Part shown: positions 11,116 to 19,553 of the stretch, one piece after another
Position numbering within the stretch: the first letter of the stretch is position 1
Layout: each line of letters starts with the position of its first letter
The notes under the pieces: model-generated
Seen by the model: the letters and a program-made list of their open reading frames with translations, nothing else
What the model was told of the DNA's origin: nothing
Database searches by the model: none
Program-made: the position numbers and the translations under genes
Virus record (IMG/VR): IMGVR_UViG_3300020202_000117
Location: 1 to 43,685 of that record
DNA length: 43,685 bases
Reading direction: 5' to 3' (one strand)
From: a virus

Positions 11116-12470
11116 TAGCCCCTCCATTCATCCTCGATGATATGGACAAGCTGGACTGAACCGTTGTCCCACAAAAGAGCGTGGGAGTGGGTCCAGGCCG
11201 AAGGGTAGCCTCGCATGTAAAACATGTTGCGCTTCAAAGAAGTGCCGACCGTATAGGTATTCCTTATCATCTGGGCTTTGTGAACATGCCCAGTAATGGA
11301 TTTACCCCAGTCGTCTTCCTTGCTCTGGAGGGAGCCGTAACCCCCGTCCAGTCCCTTGTCGCCGTGAGAGCCGAGTTGGTAGCCGCGAACCTTGTAATCT
11401 TCATCTTCCCGAAGGAATTTGATGTTACGCGGGATGCGGCCAAACTTCCTGAAGCCTGCATAAACCGGGTCGTTATAGTCCTTGTCGGACATGTAGCGAA
11501 CAAGTTCGGTCGCTGTTCGGAAGTTAGACAAGTCTTTATAGAACCTGCCTTCATCCAGATAGCGGTGCAGGAAAGCGTGGTGGTTGGAGAAAACAACAAT
11601 GATAGGTTTCCCTTTCATCAGTTCGTTAAACTCCATCAACTGGTCATACCCTTGTTTGAGTTCGACATCCAAGAGATGAAAGCCGTTGTCCACCATGTGA
11701 ATCAGTTTTTCCCTGATTAACTTCTTTTCGGTGTGATGGTTGACTGAGTGGCCGTCAAAAAAGTCATGCAACACCAAGCGTTGAGGGTTTAATTCCTTAA
11801 TCATTTGGTATGTGACTTTTCTGACAACATCATCAGTCTGGCCGTTGTGCCAGTCGCCTAAGACCATGGCCTCAAGCGCTGATTTCTTCTCACCATTTTC
11901 CGAGTAGCGGATGCCTAAATCCACGAAGTCGCCGTCCGTGTTGGCACGGATATGACGGAAATGAAACATCTCGTCATTAACGACTTCTACGATTAGAGCG
12001 CCAAACACATGGTCTCTGCGGGCAATGTCCCCGAGCCTTCTCCGTTCTGCCGAGGAGTCGTCCGAAGTGGCGTAGTTTGGCAGTGTCACCGCTCCCGTGG
12101 TGATGAGGAATTTCGGATATTTTTGATTTGAATGTGCGATTGGGCTTAGCCTCTGTTTTGGCGAGGCAAAGACCAAGGTGGTACCTCTTTGCGCGAAGCG
12201 CTTTAGAGAGGTAATTGGGTCCATTTGCTGTGGACGGACATGAAACTGCTCGATTTTGATGTTCGAGTTCAGCGTCCTTTTTCCGTACGAAACGTACTCC
12301 TTGAACGCTGGATGGATTAGTGTCCAATCTTCATCCGTCCCTTTCTTGCCAATCATCGGAAGGACGATAATTTCGGCCTTCATTTTCTTGGCGTAGCGCT
12401 TTAACCCATTCCAAAAGTGCAAATGAGGTAAAGCGCAGGCTTGTGCCGAGGTGATAACATAGCGCTTCAT
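11115..12470 (-). CDS. Calcineurin-like metallophosphoesterase, 451 aa
   Basis: All five metal-binding blocks of the calcineurin-like phosphoesterase fold are visible in order: GDWHNG (near residue 207), HDFFDGHSVNHH (near 235), FSNHHAFLHRY (near 295), GSHGDKG (near 367) and GHVHKAQ (near 396). The first 200 residues (YVITSAQACALPHLHFWNGL...) form a separate domain seen in phage proteins related, as far as I recall, to the A1 protein of phage T5. A1 acts early in host DNA degradation and transfer. The substrate here is unknown; a nuclease or phosphatase role is possible. It heads the high-GC block and has an AGGAG ribosome site. Confidence 0.85.
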   Translation of the reverse strand: MKRYVITSAQACALPHLHFWNGLKRYAKKMKAEIIVLPMIGKKGTDEDWTLIHPAFKEYVSYGKRTLNSNIKIEQFHVRPQQMDPITSLKRFAQRGTTLVFASPKQRLSPIAHSNQKYPKFLITTGAVTLPNYATSDDSSAERRRLGDIARRDHVFGALIVEVVNDEMFHFRHIRANTDGDFVDLGIRYSENGEKKSALEAMVLGDWHNGQTDDVVRKVTYQMIKELNPQRLVLHDFFDGHSVNHHTEKKLIREKLIHMVDNGFHLLDVELKQGYDQLMEFNELMKGKPIIVVFSNHHAFLHRYLDEGRFYKDLSNFRTATELVRYMSDKDYNDPVYAGFRKFGRIPRNIKFLREDEDYKVRGYQLGSHGDKGLDGGYGSLQSKEDDWGKSITGHVHKAQMIRNTYTVGTSLKRNMFYMRGYPSAWTHSHALLWDNGSVQLVHIIEDEWRG

Positions 12471-12504
12471 CCCCTGCTCCTTTCTAACGGGTTCCTCCTA
12501 CGAA

Positions 12505-12738
12505 TTATTTTGAAACAGTTGCCCGGGTGCCTGAGTACAGACCTGAGGCGGTAAGACCCCAAAGTAACCCTGTAACTAAAGCGTCCTGCCAACCGGTCAA
12601 AACCCAGATAAAAGCTGCGCCGATACCAAGTGCCAGAGAAAGAACAGGCGCAAAACGTGTAGGTAGTCCCAAAACTTTGGCTACCTCCACTAAAGCGATG
12701 ATTAAGCCCATCGCCACAGCATCGTCTATTAGCTGCAT
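12505..12738 (-). CDS. Holin-like membrane protein, 77 aa
   Basis: Two or three hydrophobic spans (AVAMGLIIALVEVAKVL, APVLSLALGIGAAFIWVL, ALVTGLLWGLTASGLY) with short loops and a small charged C terminus (SGTRATVSK). The size, span number and position between the transglycosylase and the rest of the lysis block fit a class I or II holin. Holins form pores that release endolysin or collapse the membrane potential. The identification rests on topology and neighbours rather than a sequence signature. Confidence 0.65.
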   Translation of the reverse strand: MQLIDDAVAMGLIIALVEVAKVLGLPTRFAPVLSLALGIGAAFIWVLTGWQDALVTGLLWGLTASGLYSGTRATVSK

Positions 12739-12786
12739 ACTAATTGATTAATATTATTTCTAAACCTAAAGTGTTTGTGGTTATCA

Positions 12787-13392
12787 TCAGTACCAGTTGT
12801 GTGAATAATGAAAGTTCAAGGCGTTGCAGGGGTTCCCATATCGGTAGTAGATGTAATCAAACATCCAAGCAAACTGCGTAGCGGGGTTGGTCATGTAATC
12901 TGCCCCATGGGTTGCCATCTTAGTTGCTGGAAGCGCTTGAGGGATGCCATAAGCACCGCTTCCTGCCCTGTTCCAGATAAGATGGTTATACCCGCTTTCT
13001 TTCATCACTAATTTGTCAAAGCAAGACCAGTATTCTCCCCAGCCGTAAGCATGGAGGAGCATGTAGCCTAGTTTTCTATTTTCGTCTGGCGTGTTTCGGC
13101 TTGTATCTTCTGCCAGATTCGGTTCTTGATTTCCCTCAGTTCTTCCTGGGTCTGGTGTTTGAGGAGTTTCCGGTCGTACATCCACATCAGCGCGTCCGTC
13201 CAGAATTGGAGTTGGTCGAATTTCTTTCTCATAAGTAGAGTTGGCTGTCCGGGCAAACAATAAGCTTAGCGTTACAACAATAAGTACCAGCCATAATTTT
13301 TTCTTAATAAAGCACCTTAATCTCGCTACCCGCCTCCTGTGCCTCCCGAGTTTTGAGCTTAATAAAAAAGAGCAGACTGCCCCGAAGGACAT
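12787..13392 (-). CDS. Membrane-anchored lytic transglycosylase; start codon unclear
   Basis: The C-terminal 85 residues match secreted lytic transglycosylases of actinobacterial type: WSCFDKLVMKESGYNHLIWN with a catalytic-type Glu, then GSGAYGIPQALPATKMA and NPATQFAWMFDYIYYRYG. The N terminus has a basic patch and one hydrophobic span (FIKKKLWLVLIVVTLSLLFA), then a Pro- and Asp-rich linker. The only in-frame ATG is at 13392, which lies inside the terminator hairpin of RNA F and has no ribosome site. The segment nearer the signal anchor has AAGGTG followed by an in-frame ATT near 13308, so initiation at a rare codon is possible. The domain call is firm; the start is not. Confidence 0.75.
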   Translation of the reverse strand: MSFGAVCSFLLSSKLGRHRRRVARLRCFIKKKLWLVLIVVTLSLLFARTANSTYEKEIRPTPILDGRADVDVRPETPQTPDPGRTEGNQEPNLAEDTSRNTPDENRKLGYMLLHAYGWGEYWSCFDKLVMKESGYNHLIWNRAGSGAYGIPQALPATKMATHGADYMTNPATQFAWMFDYIYYRYGNPCNALNFHYSHNWY

Positions 13393-13400
13393 GTCTGCTC
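13364..13400 (-). terminator. Strong intrinsic terminator
   Basis: GAGCAGAC (13400-13393, minus strand) pairs perfectly with GTCTGCTC (13377-13370) and runs directly into TTTTTT. It ends the RNA F unit and sits immediately upstream of the transglycosylase signal-anchor region. Confidence 0.88.
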
Positions 13401-13524
13401 ATTGTTTAAGTGAAGACTTTTTTATATTCAGTTGTTGGTAGCTAGCGGGGGTTTACCTCGTGGGTTTTCCCCGATTATTGCTTTCCTCAGCTTTCGCCTC
13501 GCGTACTTGCAGGCTAGTGGTACC
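13364..13524 (-). ncRNA. Candidate structured RNA F, about 160 nt
   Basis: Promoter TTTACT-17-TATAAT (13559-13531) should start the RNA near 13524, and the terminator at 13364-13400 ends it. A closing helix pairs GGTA and CTAGC (13437-13446) with GCTAG and TACC (13513-13524). Next to it GGGG (13447-13450) pairs with CCCC (13469-13472), and the intervening part (13474-13512) is G-rich with GAAA-loop-like segments. No gene of credible size lies inside. No known RNA family was recognised. Confidence 0.6.
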
Positions 13525-13530
13525 TCTATA

Positions 13531-13559
13531 ATTATACTCTCATCTAATGGGTGAGTAAA
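13531..13559 (-). promoter_or_regulatory. Promoter of RNA F
   Basis: TTTACT (13559-13554), 17-base spacer, TATAAT (13536-13531). The -10 is perfect and the -35 matches four of six. It overlaps the stop of the 80-aa gene. Confidence 0.65.
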
Positions 13560-13786
13560 TATTGAATCAACTCTACTCCCCCGGCAATTATCCCCCCAGA
13601 AGAAGCACCTATCACCGCTATCTTTACCCTTAAATTAGTGACTAATTCCTCAAGTCTGGCGGTTCGGCCATTGGCTTTGGTCACTTGTTCGTGGATGCCA
13701 TGAAGCAGACCCTTCATTTCACCGACATTAGTGTTTAAAGTGGTCCATTCGTTTAATTTAATATTTAGGATTGGTTCTTTAGGCAT
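13544..13786 (-). CDS. XhlA-like coiled-coil membrane protein, 80 aa
   Basis: I start at ATG 13786 (MPKEPILNIKLNEWTTLNTN); the in-frame TTG at 13795 is less likely. A coiled coil (VTKANGRTARLEELVTNLRV) is followed by one C-terminal membrane span (IAVIGASSGGIIAGGVELIQ). This architecture matches XhlA-type hemolysin/holin partners of phage lysis cassettes. Its neighbours (transglycosylase and holin-like gene) support a lysis role. The upstream region overlaps the divergent plus-strand promoter at 13789-13817. Confidence 0.6.
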   Translation of the reverse strand: MPKEPILNIKLNEWTTLNTNVGEMKGLLHGIHEQVTKANGRTARLEELVTNLRVKIAVIGASSGGIIAGGVELIQYLLTH

Positions 13787-13788
13787 AC

Positions 13789-13817
13789 TTGACAAGTTAG
13801 TGGATAAGTAGAATGAT
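13789..13817 (+). promoter_or_regulatory. Plus-strand promoter, leaderless configuration
   Basis: TTGACA (13789-13794), 17-base spacer, AATGAT (13812-13817). The -35 is perfect and the -10 matches four of six. The ATG at 13824 lies seven bases after the -10, so the transcript would begin at the start codon. The geometry matches that of the HTH gene promoter (7190-7217). Confidence 0.5.
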
Positions 13818-13823
13818 TAATAT

Positions 13824-13970
13824 ATGAATTGGATTAAAGAAAATTGGTTTAAATTAGCGATTATTCTGCTAGCAATATGGTTTTTATCTATCCTCTCTTT
13901 TGGTGTGGTTCAAGTTTGTGATGTAGTTTATGCCAATAGCCAGCTAATTGGTTGCAATCGAGCGCAATAA
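13824..13970 (+). CDS. 48-aa single-span membrane peptide (only plus-strand gene)
   Basis: Reads MNWIKENWFKLAIILLAIWF, then SILSFGVVQVCDVVYANSQ, ending GCNRAQ. A basic and aromatic start (IKENWFKL) precedes one membrane span, and two cysteines lie in the outer part. Peptides beginning with this motif are, as I recall, frequent in Patescibacteria and related genomes, so it may be host-derived. No ribosome site is visible, and a promoter at the right distance suggests leaderless translation. It abuts the giant ejection protein gene tail to tail. Function unknown; because of its position beside the lysis genes, a lysis inhibitor or exclusion peptide is conceivable. Confidence 0.6.
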   Translation: MNWIKENWFKLAIILLAIWFLSILSFGVVQVCDVVYANSQLIGCNRAQ

Positions 13971-16900
13971 TTACAATCTGCTCATTACTTCTCTGACATA
14001 TTGATTAATACTTGGCATCTTTACTTTCTTGCCATTAACCCAAGCATACTGCGGAGCATCTCCGGCTTTAGTATCCACTACGGCTGCACCCGCTCCTCCC
14101 CCGTAATAAGCGGCAGCAACTTTTCGAAGATTTCCTTTATATCTAGTAATAGATTCGTCTAAAATAATGCTGAATAATTGGTCTTGAAGCTTCGGGGTTT
14201 TTAAGAATTTCTGTTTATCTGCTTCAGAATTAGGGTTAAGCTTGATTTTATGAAACCAGAATTTCGGAATAATCTGATACTTACCCAGCGCCTTACCGTG
14301 TTTAGTATCTGCTCCTATGGCGCTGTAACGGCCTTTTGATTCTTGGGCAATAATTGAGCTTTTAAATTTACCAATCTTGTTGGGAACTACTCGCCCATCA
14401 ACTACTTCAAAATCACCCTTACCCTCACCCAATTTGTAAGACCGAATTTCTGCCGCACTGGCGGTTCTGGCTTTAAAAGGATTTAAACTAAAGCCTCCTC
14501 TTTTTGGTTGAACAGAAGAGGTTTTTTTATTTTTGGCTAAATATTTGATTTGTTCCCAAACTTCATCAGTAATTATCTTTTTCTTAACCAAGTCTTTAAG
14601 ATAGGCTTTCTTTTCTTCTCTGGATTCAAGTTTTTCAACTTCAGCCCATATAGTTTTAGCTCTGACACCGTTACCAATATTCATTTCAATTAACTGTCTA
14701 TCAGTTGGAGGTAAAGCGTTCTTTCTTCTCTGCTCTGTAACATCTTTAACCTTTCCGTATAACAAGGGGTCATTCTTGGCGATGTCTAAGAGTTGTTTCT
14801 TCTGTTCTTCTTTGGGAAGTGTTTTTAAATTGTCTAAAAAGCTTTCAGCTTCGTTTTTTTGTTCTTTACTATCTCTTTCCTGTTGCTCTAAAATTTCCTT
14901 ATATTGGTCTGACTTGCCTGTGCGATTAACTTCTTCTTCTGTTCTTTCCCTATAAAATCTTGATAAGAATGGATATTCATCTATCGGGACTGGCTGACCT
15001 GTGGCAAAACCAGTAATCGTATTTACGGTCTTGCTTATTGTTCGACCGGCTCCACCGATTGCCTGTTCAAACCCGTATTTCAAATCTGCTGGTGATATAG
15101 AAACTATACCCTTCTCTTGTAACATCTCAGTAATAGAAATAGTTGTTTGACCAAGTTTGGTTTCCTTTAAAGAATCAAAGTAACGGATGTCCTCAGGCAT
15201 GTTGGGGTCATATTTGGTTGGTTTTATCTGACTACCTGACCAGCTTTTGTTTCGTCCTATTTCTACTGGTATATCGAGGATTGTCGGGGTAATACCGGAA
15301 ATAAAATCCGTACCACCTACCGGATTATAAGCATCCCAAATGGCCGCAGTCGCATCTATTACCATTTTCTTAGGGTCAAATTCCTGTCCGGAAACTGCGT
15401 CATAGGCATAATCGGCCATAACTTTTATAGGCTTAATACCCCAGGATACTGGAATATTTATATACTTAACTCCCTGCCCATCAGGCGTGGGGATTAAAAC
15501 CGTCAAACTATTCAACCTGTCCCATTTAGAAACTTTAGTCCGCCATTCAGGGTCGAGATTATCATTCCATTCACTAACTGCTGCTACAGATGCCCCTACA
15601 GTTAAGACAGTCGCCCCTAAAACTTTGGGGTTCTTTAAAGAGCGAAGCATCTTGGTCGTGCCTTGGATAGAGGCATTGGAGAACATGTATAAAGCATTAA
15701 TCATCGGACCACCAGTTCCCATTCTGTTGAAGTTGATTGAGGCTTCTTTAGCCATCGCTGCTGCTCTTTCTTTGGTTAGTCCCTGCTCCAGGGCTTGTCT
15801 GTAAACAGAAAGCCTAGTTGAGTCCTCAAAAATTGTGTTCCAATTATCTACATATTCAATAAGGTTGTGTCCTAGTCGGCGGGTTTTGGAATTAGCCAAC
15901 TTTTCCATTTTTTTCAAATCCAAACCTACCCTCTTTTTGGTTGAGAGACTTAAACCGCCTGTCGTTCCCCCCAAATCCCTCATTTCCTTATAGAGCCTGG
16001 CACCCTCAGTATCAGCACCACGCAAATAATCTATTATCGCTAAGGTGTTTTGCTGTTTAATGTCTCTTAAAATAGCTTTGCTAGCACCCTTAAAACCCAT
16101 TTCCTTTTGAGCCGCTAGATAAACTGCGGTCTCCTGCAGGTCTCTAATTTTATTAGATAGGGCAAACTCAAGATTAAAACGGGTATGTAAACCAGCATAA
16201 AAGCGGGTAAAAAAACCAACAGCATCCATGATGGGATTACTCTTCCATCTGCCCACTCCGCGCAAAGCTACCGCTAAATGCTTATCAGCTATCTTTATCC
16301 AGACGGGCTTGCCGTTTTCAAACATCTGCAAGATAGTTGGGTCTTGGGTTTTTTGTAAGATTGGCTTGCCGTCAAAGGTCTGTCCAATAGCCTTGGGTTT
16401 TATAATCTGGAAAGTATCACCGAAAATTTTCTTATTATCTCTAACTAAAGCTAAGGTTGCCTGGTCTACAATATTTTTTTCAGCTCTTAAAACTGCCTGT
16501 TCGTAGTTGGTAACAATATTGGTTACAATATCATCCACTTCCCGCTCGCTACCAACTGCCTTTTTAATACCCGTAGAGCGGACATCAAAACCTCGACCAG
16601 ACAAAACTCCGCCTATATCTTCAGTCTCATCAAAGATTCTCTGCAAAGGAACATGGTTTTTATATTTCTTTCTTAAAGTATCAAAAAGCTCTTCTGAGAT
16701 AACCCCAGAATCACGCAATATTTCCAAACTCTCATTGTGGATTTTCTGTAATCTCTCAGCAAATTCTTTAACTTCAGGCTTTAAAGCTTTAAAGGCTTCT
16801 TCTGCTTCCTTGCTAGTGATACCAGCTGCCTTCTCGCCCAAGCTTAAATTTCTCTCCGGAGCATGGCGGTAATAAAGATAGTCAGAGATTTCCTTCCTGC

Positions 16901-19553
16901 TTACCTTGGCAGATTTAGCTTCTTTGAAAATGGCTTCTATCTGCTTTTTGGATTCTTCTATCTTGGTAGAAGCTCGGCCGTGGTAAAGGGTTGCTTTAAG
17001 ATAAGGGTCGGATTTATCGGTTATTTTCAAATCTTTTCGGGCAACCAATTTCCTTACCTTAACAGCCTCATCTTGGACAACCTTCAAAACTTTAGTATTT
17101 ACATTATCAATAAAACTAGATATTCTTTTAGCAACTGATGACTTATCTAAATCCCCAATACGAGAAGAAGGGCCTGTGGCACTACTTTTACTGGACAGTG
17201 GTGATTTTGGTGATTCTAACGGGTTTTGTGCTGTGGCTTTTGAACGGCTCCCCAGAAGAGAGGGTGCTGAATCTGCCTGACGGAGTCCAGCAGGAGCGTT
17301 AATTTTCCTACTTTTAAGAGCGCCTACCCCAGCCAATCCCAAAGCCGCCTTTTCAGGGTTAAAGGAAATATTTCCTTCTTCATCCATCTCAAAGCCGGCT
17401 ACTGCTCCAAACGCCTCGACAGGCTGTCCTGCGAGGTTTTTTGTTATATCAACTTCCCACCACTCCACCCCTTGAGCGTCCTTAATCCTTTTAGCTTGGT
17501 ACTTATTACTTAGATACTTACCGACTTCTTTTTCATAGAACCTATAAATAGGATTAGAGGTGTCTACTTTACCAGAGATGTCAAAGGTTTCAGTTGCCAT
17601 ATCAAGGTTGTGTTGGTCTATTGAATCAACCTTGAATTTATCAGGTCGAATATCATCCCAAGTTTTCTTCGGTACTGCCTTAAACTTCCCATCACCAAGA
17701 ACATCGGTGATTATCCAACCTTCATAAGGCCTACCTTCATCTACTATTTCAAGACCCACTTTTAAATTATCGGGAGTAATACGGCCAGCATTTGCTATCG
17801 GCGGTTGGCTTAATCTCCAAGAGGTATTTTCTCCCAACCCCTCTATCTTCATCGCTGTTTCACCTGTAGGGAATTGGAGTTTAGTCTTACCATCTATAGC
17901 TGCTTGTTTGATTTCTTCTCTGATTATTCTTTCGTGCCAAGTGTTGCGGTAGGGTTCGAGTTTTGGCAAGCCACCTTCTAATCGTGCTGATATTTTTGAG
18001 TAAAGTTCTGGAAACTTTTGCTTCATTTCTGCGAGACTAACCTTCTCTGTTGGAACAGTTCCGTAATACTTCTTACCCATGAATGTATACTCTTTATGAA
18101 ACCCATTTTTATACATTTTCTCTCTTGGTATTTGTGCTTGGAGTGTATAAGTATCATCGTTATTCACAACGACCTTCCAATCTGTTTTTCCAACCCTTAC
18201 AACCTCATCCTTAGCTTGAGATAAACTACTCTCTAACCTCCCCTTCTGGAAGAGGTCTGATTGGATTTCTATGACACGGCGGGTAGTACCAGTTTTACCC
18301 AATCTTTCATCTAAAGAAGCTGGTAAACCTTTTTGTCCAAAGGCTTCGCCTGTATAATTTGCTAAATCCTCTATACGGGTATGGGCGAAGTAGTTAGTTT
18401 CATCCTTGCCAAAATGAACACTGCCAGCCGAGGTCTGAATAGGACTGTCGTACATATGTTCTTGATAATTTGCCACTGACCCTCTTAAATCTTCAGGTAG
18501 TGAGATATTCTCATATCTAGCATCAGGTAAAGGTTCTCTTTTCAACGGCAACAACTCTGTCTTTACCTTATTAGCAAACTTAGGAATATCTACAGTCTCG
18601 CCTTCATCCTGTAAGGCACGCCTTATTAAATTCCTTTCTGCTTGTTTAAGGTCTGGAGAGTTAGTTAAATCTGAAATAAATTGTTTAGAGACTTGAGAGC
18701 GTCCTTTTAGCTTTTCTAGGACTTTAGTGGTGAGGTCGGGGAAACCCTTAAAGACTTGAGGATTAGTCGTAGTCCTTTGAAGCTCTTCCATTGTCTTAAT
18801 GGCTTTTTGGATAGCTTTCTCATCATCTAATTGAGCAAATGTTTTACTATAGGCTTCAGCAATATCATCCGCCACGCCCATTTGTTTAAGTATTAAAAAA
18901 GCCTCCCCCTCTGTCTTTATACCCTTCAACGCTTTAATTGCTCCCTTAGCACCGCCCAAACCAGTGAAGTCTAAGGCCGCTAAACTTGCAGTAGTAAAGA
19001 TAGCTCTTGGGGTAGATTGTCCGGATAGTTCTCTTTCAGCAATTTCCATAGATAAAGACTTAATTGGGTCTTTACCAAACAAAACATTAGCAATATCCTG
19101 TTCCCATTTCGGAGCAGTCGGGTCTACTAAGCTTTTTTCAAATATCTGATTCTTGGGATTTACGACATTATAAAAATCTAAACCAACTCGAGCCGGAGTT
19201 CTTATTAAAACTTCACGAACTACTTTAGGAAGGGTTGAATAGCTAAAACTACCATCGTCAAAAGGTGTGGTTGAACGAGCATTAAGCATATTTCCTGTGG
19301 CAAAACCAGTTTCATTTAAGACTTGTTTATGGGTTTCTTCCACTTTTTTCCAATAGCTTGCTTCAGATTTTGGAAGTTGGGGCGGTGGGTTATTAACCAC
19401 AGTCCTAACTCTTTGTAATTGAGCCTGTTTTCTAGTAGTTGATGTTGAAGTCTTATTTTGAGCCACAGGCAAAGTCGAGGGTTGGCTTTTAGTTGTACCT
19501 GCAAACCCGCTCGGTCCTTGTAATATTCGATTTGGGTCAAATAAATTAGCCAT
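13971..19553 (-). CDS. Giant polyvalent virion protein with C-terminal lytic transglycosylase, 1860 aa
   Basis: Largest gene of the window. The N-terminal 60 residues are Thr/Gln/Pro-rich and disordered. A region near residues 370-560 contains YFAHTRIEDLANYTGE, RRVIEIQSDLFQKGRL and YRNTWHERIIREEIKQ, which resemble large polyvalent protein-associated (LPD) domains. A long helical region (about 820-1450) includes NFNRMGTGGPMINALYMFSN, like LPD38. The end (about 1725-1860) has SIIAQESKGRYSAIG, GKALGKYQII and AAAYYGGGA, a goose-lysozyme/SLT-type transglycosylase with the Glu in QES. The inferred job is an internal protein ejected with the DNA that opens the cell wall, analogous in role to T7 gp16. 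It overlaps the 621-aa gene by 8 nt. Confidence 0.85.
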   Translation of the reverse strand: MANLFDPNRILQGPSGFAGTTKSQPSTLPVAQNKTSTSTTRKQAQLQRVRTVVNNPPPQLPKSEASYWKKVEETHKQVLNETGFATGNMLNARSTTPFDDGSFSYSTLPKVVREVLIRTPARVGLDFYNVVNPKNQIFEKSLVDPTAPKWEQDIANVLFGKDPIKSLSMEIAERELSGQSTPRAIFTTASLAALDFTGLGGAKGAIKALKGIKTEGEAFLILKQMGVADDIAEAYSKTFAQLDDEKAIQKAIKTMEELQRTTTNPQVFKGFPDLTTKVLEKLKGRSQVSKQFISDLTNSPDLKQAERNLIRRALQDEGETVDIPKFANKVKTELLPLKREPLPDARYENISLPEDLRGSVANYQEHMYDSPIQTSAGSVHFGKDETNYFAHTRIEDLANYTGEAFGQKGLPASLDERLGKTGTTRRVIEIQSDLFQKGRLESSLSQAKDEVVRVGKTDWKVVVNNDDTYTLQAQIPREKMYKNGFHKEYTFMGKKYYGTVPTEKVSLAEMKQKFPELYSKISARLEGGLPKLEPYRNTWHERIIREEIKQAAIDGKTKLQFPTGETAMKIEGLGENTSWRLSQPPIANAGRITPDNLKVGLEIVDEGRPYEGWIITDVLGDGKFKAVPKKTWDDIRPDKFKVDSIDQHNLDMATETFDISGKVDTSNPIYRFYEKEVGKYLSNKYQAKRIKDAQGVEWWEVDITKNLAGQPVEAFGAVAGFEMDEEGNISFNPEKAALGLAGVGALKSRKINAPAGLRQADSAPSLLGSRSKATAQNPLESPKSPLSSKSSATGPSSRIGDLDKSSVAKRISSFIDNVNTKVLKVVQDEAVKVRKLVARKDLKITDKSDPYLKATLYHGRASTKIEESKKQIEAIFKEAKSAKVSRKEISDYLYYRHAPERNLSLGEKAAGITSKEAEEAFKALKPEVKEFAERLQKIHNESLEILRDSGVISEELFDTLRKKYKNHVPLQRIFDETEDIGGVLSGRGFDVRSTGIKKAVGSEREVDDIVTNIVTNYEQAVLRAEKNIVDQATLALVRDNKKIFGDTFQIIKPKAIGQTFDGKPILQKTQDPTILQMFENGKPVWIKIADKHLAVALRGVGRWKSNPIMDAVGFFTRFYAGLHTRFNLEFALSNKIRDLQETAVYLAAQKEMGFKGASKAILRDIKQQNTLAIIDYLRGADTEGARLYKEMRDLGGTTGGLSLSTKKRVGLDLKKMEKLANSKTRRLGHNLIEYVDNWNTIFEDSTRLSVYRQALEQGLTKERAAAMAKEASINFNRMGTGGPMINALYMFSNASIQGTTKMLRSLKNPKVLGATVLTVGASVAAVSEWNDNLDPEWRTKVSKWDRLNSLTVLIPTPDGQGVKYINIPVSWGIKPIKVMADYAYDAVSGQEFDPKKMVIDATAAIWDAYNPVGGTDFISGITPTILDIPVEIGRNKSWSGSQIKPTKYDPNMPEDIRYFDSLKETKLGQTTISITEMLQEKGIVSISPADLKYGFEQAIGGAGRTISKTVNTITGFATGQPVPIDEYPFLSRFYRERTEEEVNRTGKSDQYKEILEQQERDSKEQKNEAESFLDNLKTLPKEEQKKQLLDIAKNDPLLYGKVKDVTEQRRKNALPPTDRQLIEMNIGNGVRAKTIWAEVEKLESREEKKAYLKDLVKKKIITDEVWEQIKYLAKNKKTSSVQPKRGGFSLNPFKARTASAAEIRSYKLGEGKGDFEVVDGRVVPNKIGKFKSSIIAQESKGRYSAIGADTKHGKALGKYQIIPKFWFHKIKLNPNSEADKQKFLKTPKLQDQLFSIILDESITRYKGNLRKVAAAYYGGGAGAAVVDTKAGDAPQYAWVNGKKVKMPSINQYVREVMSRL

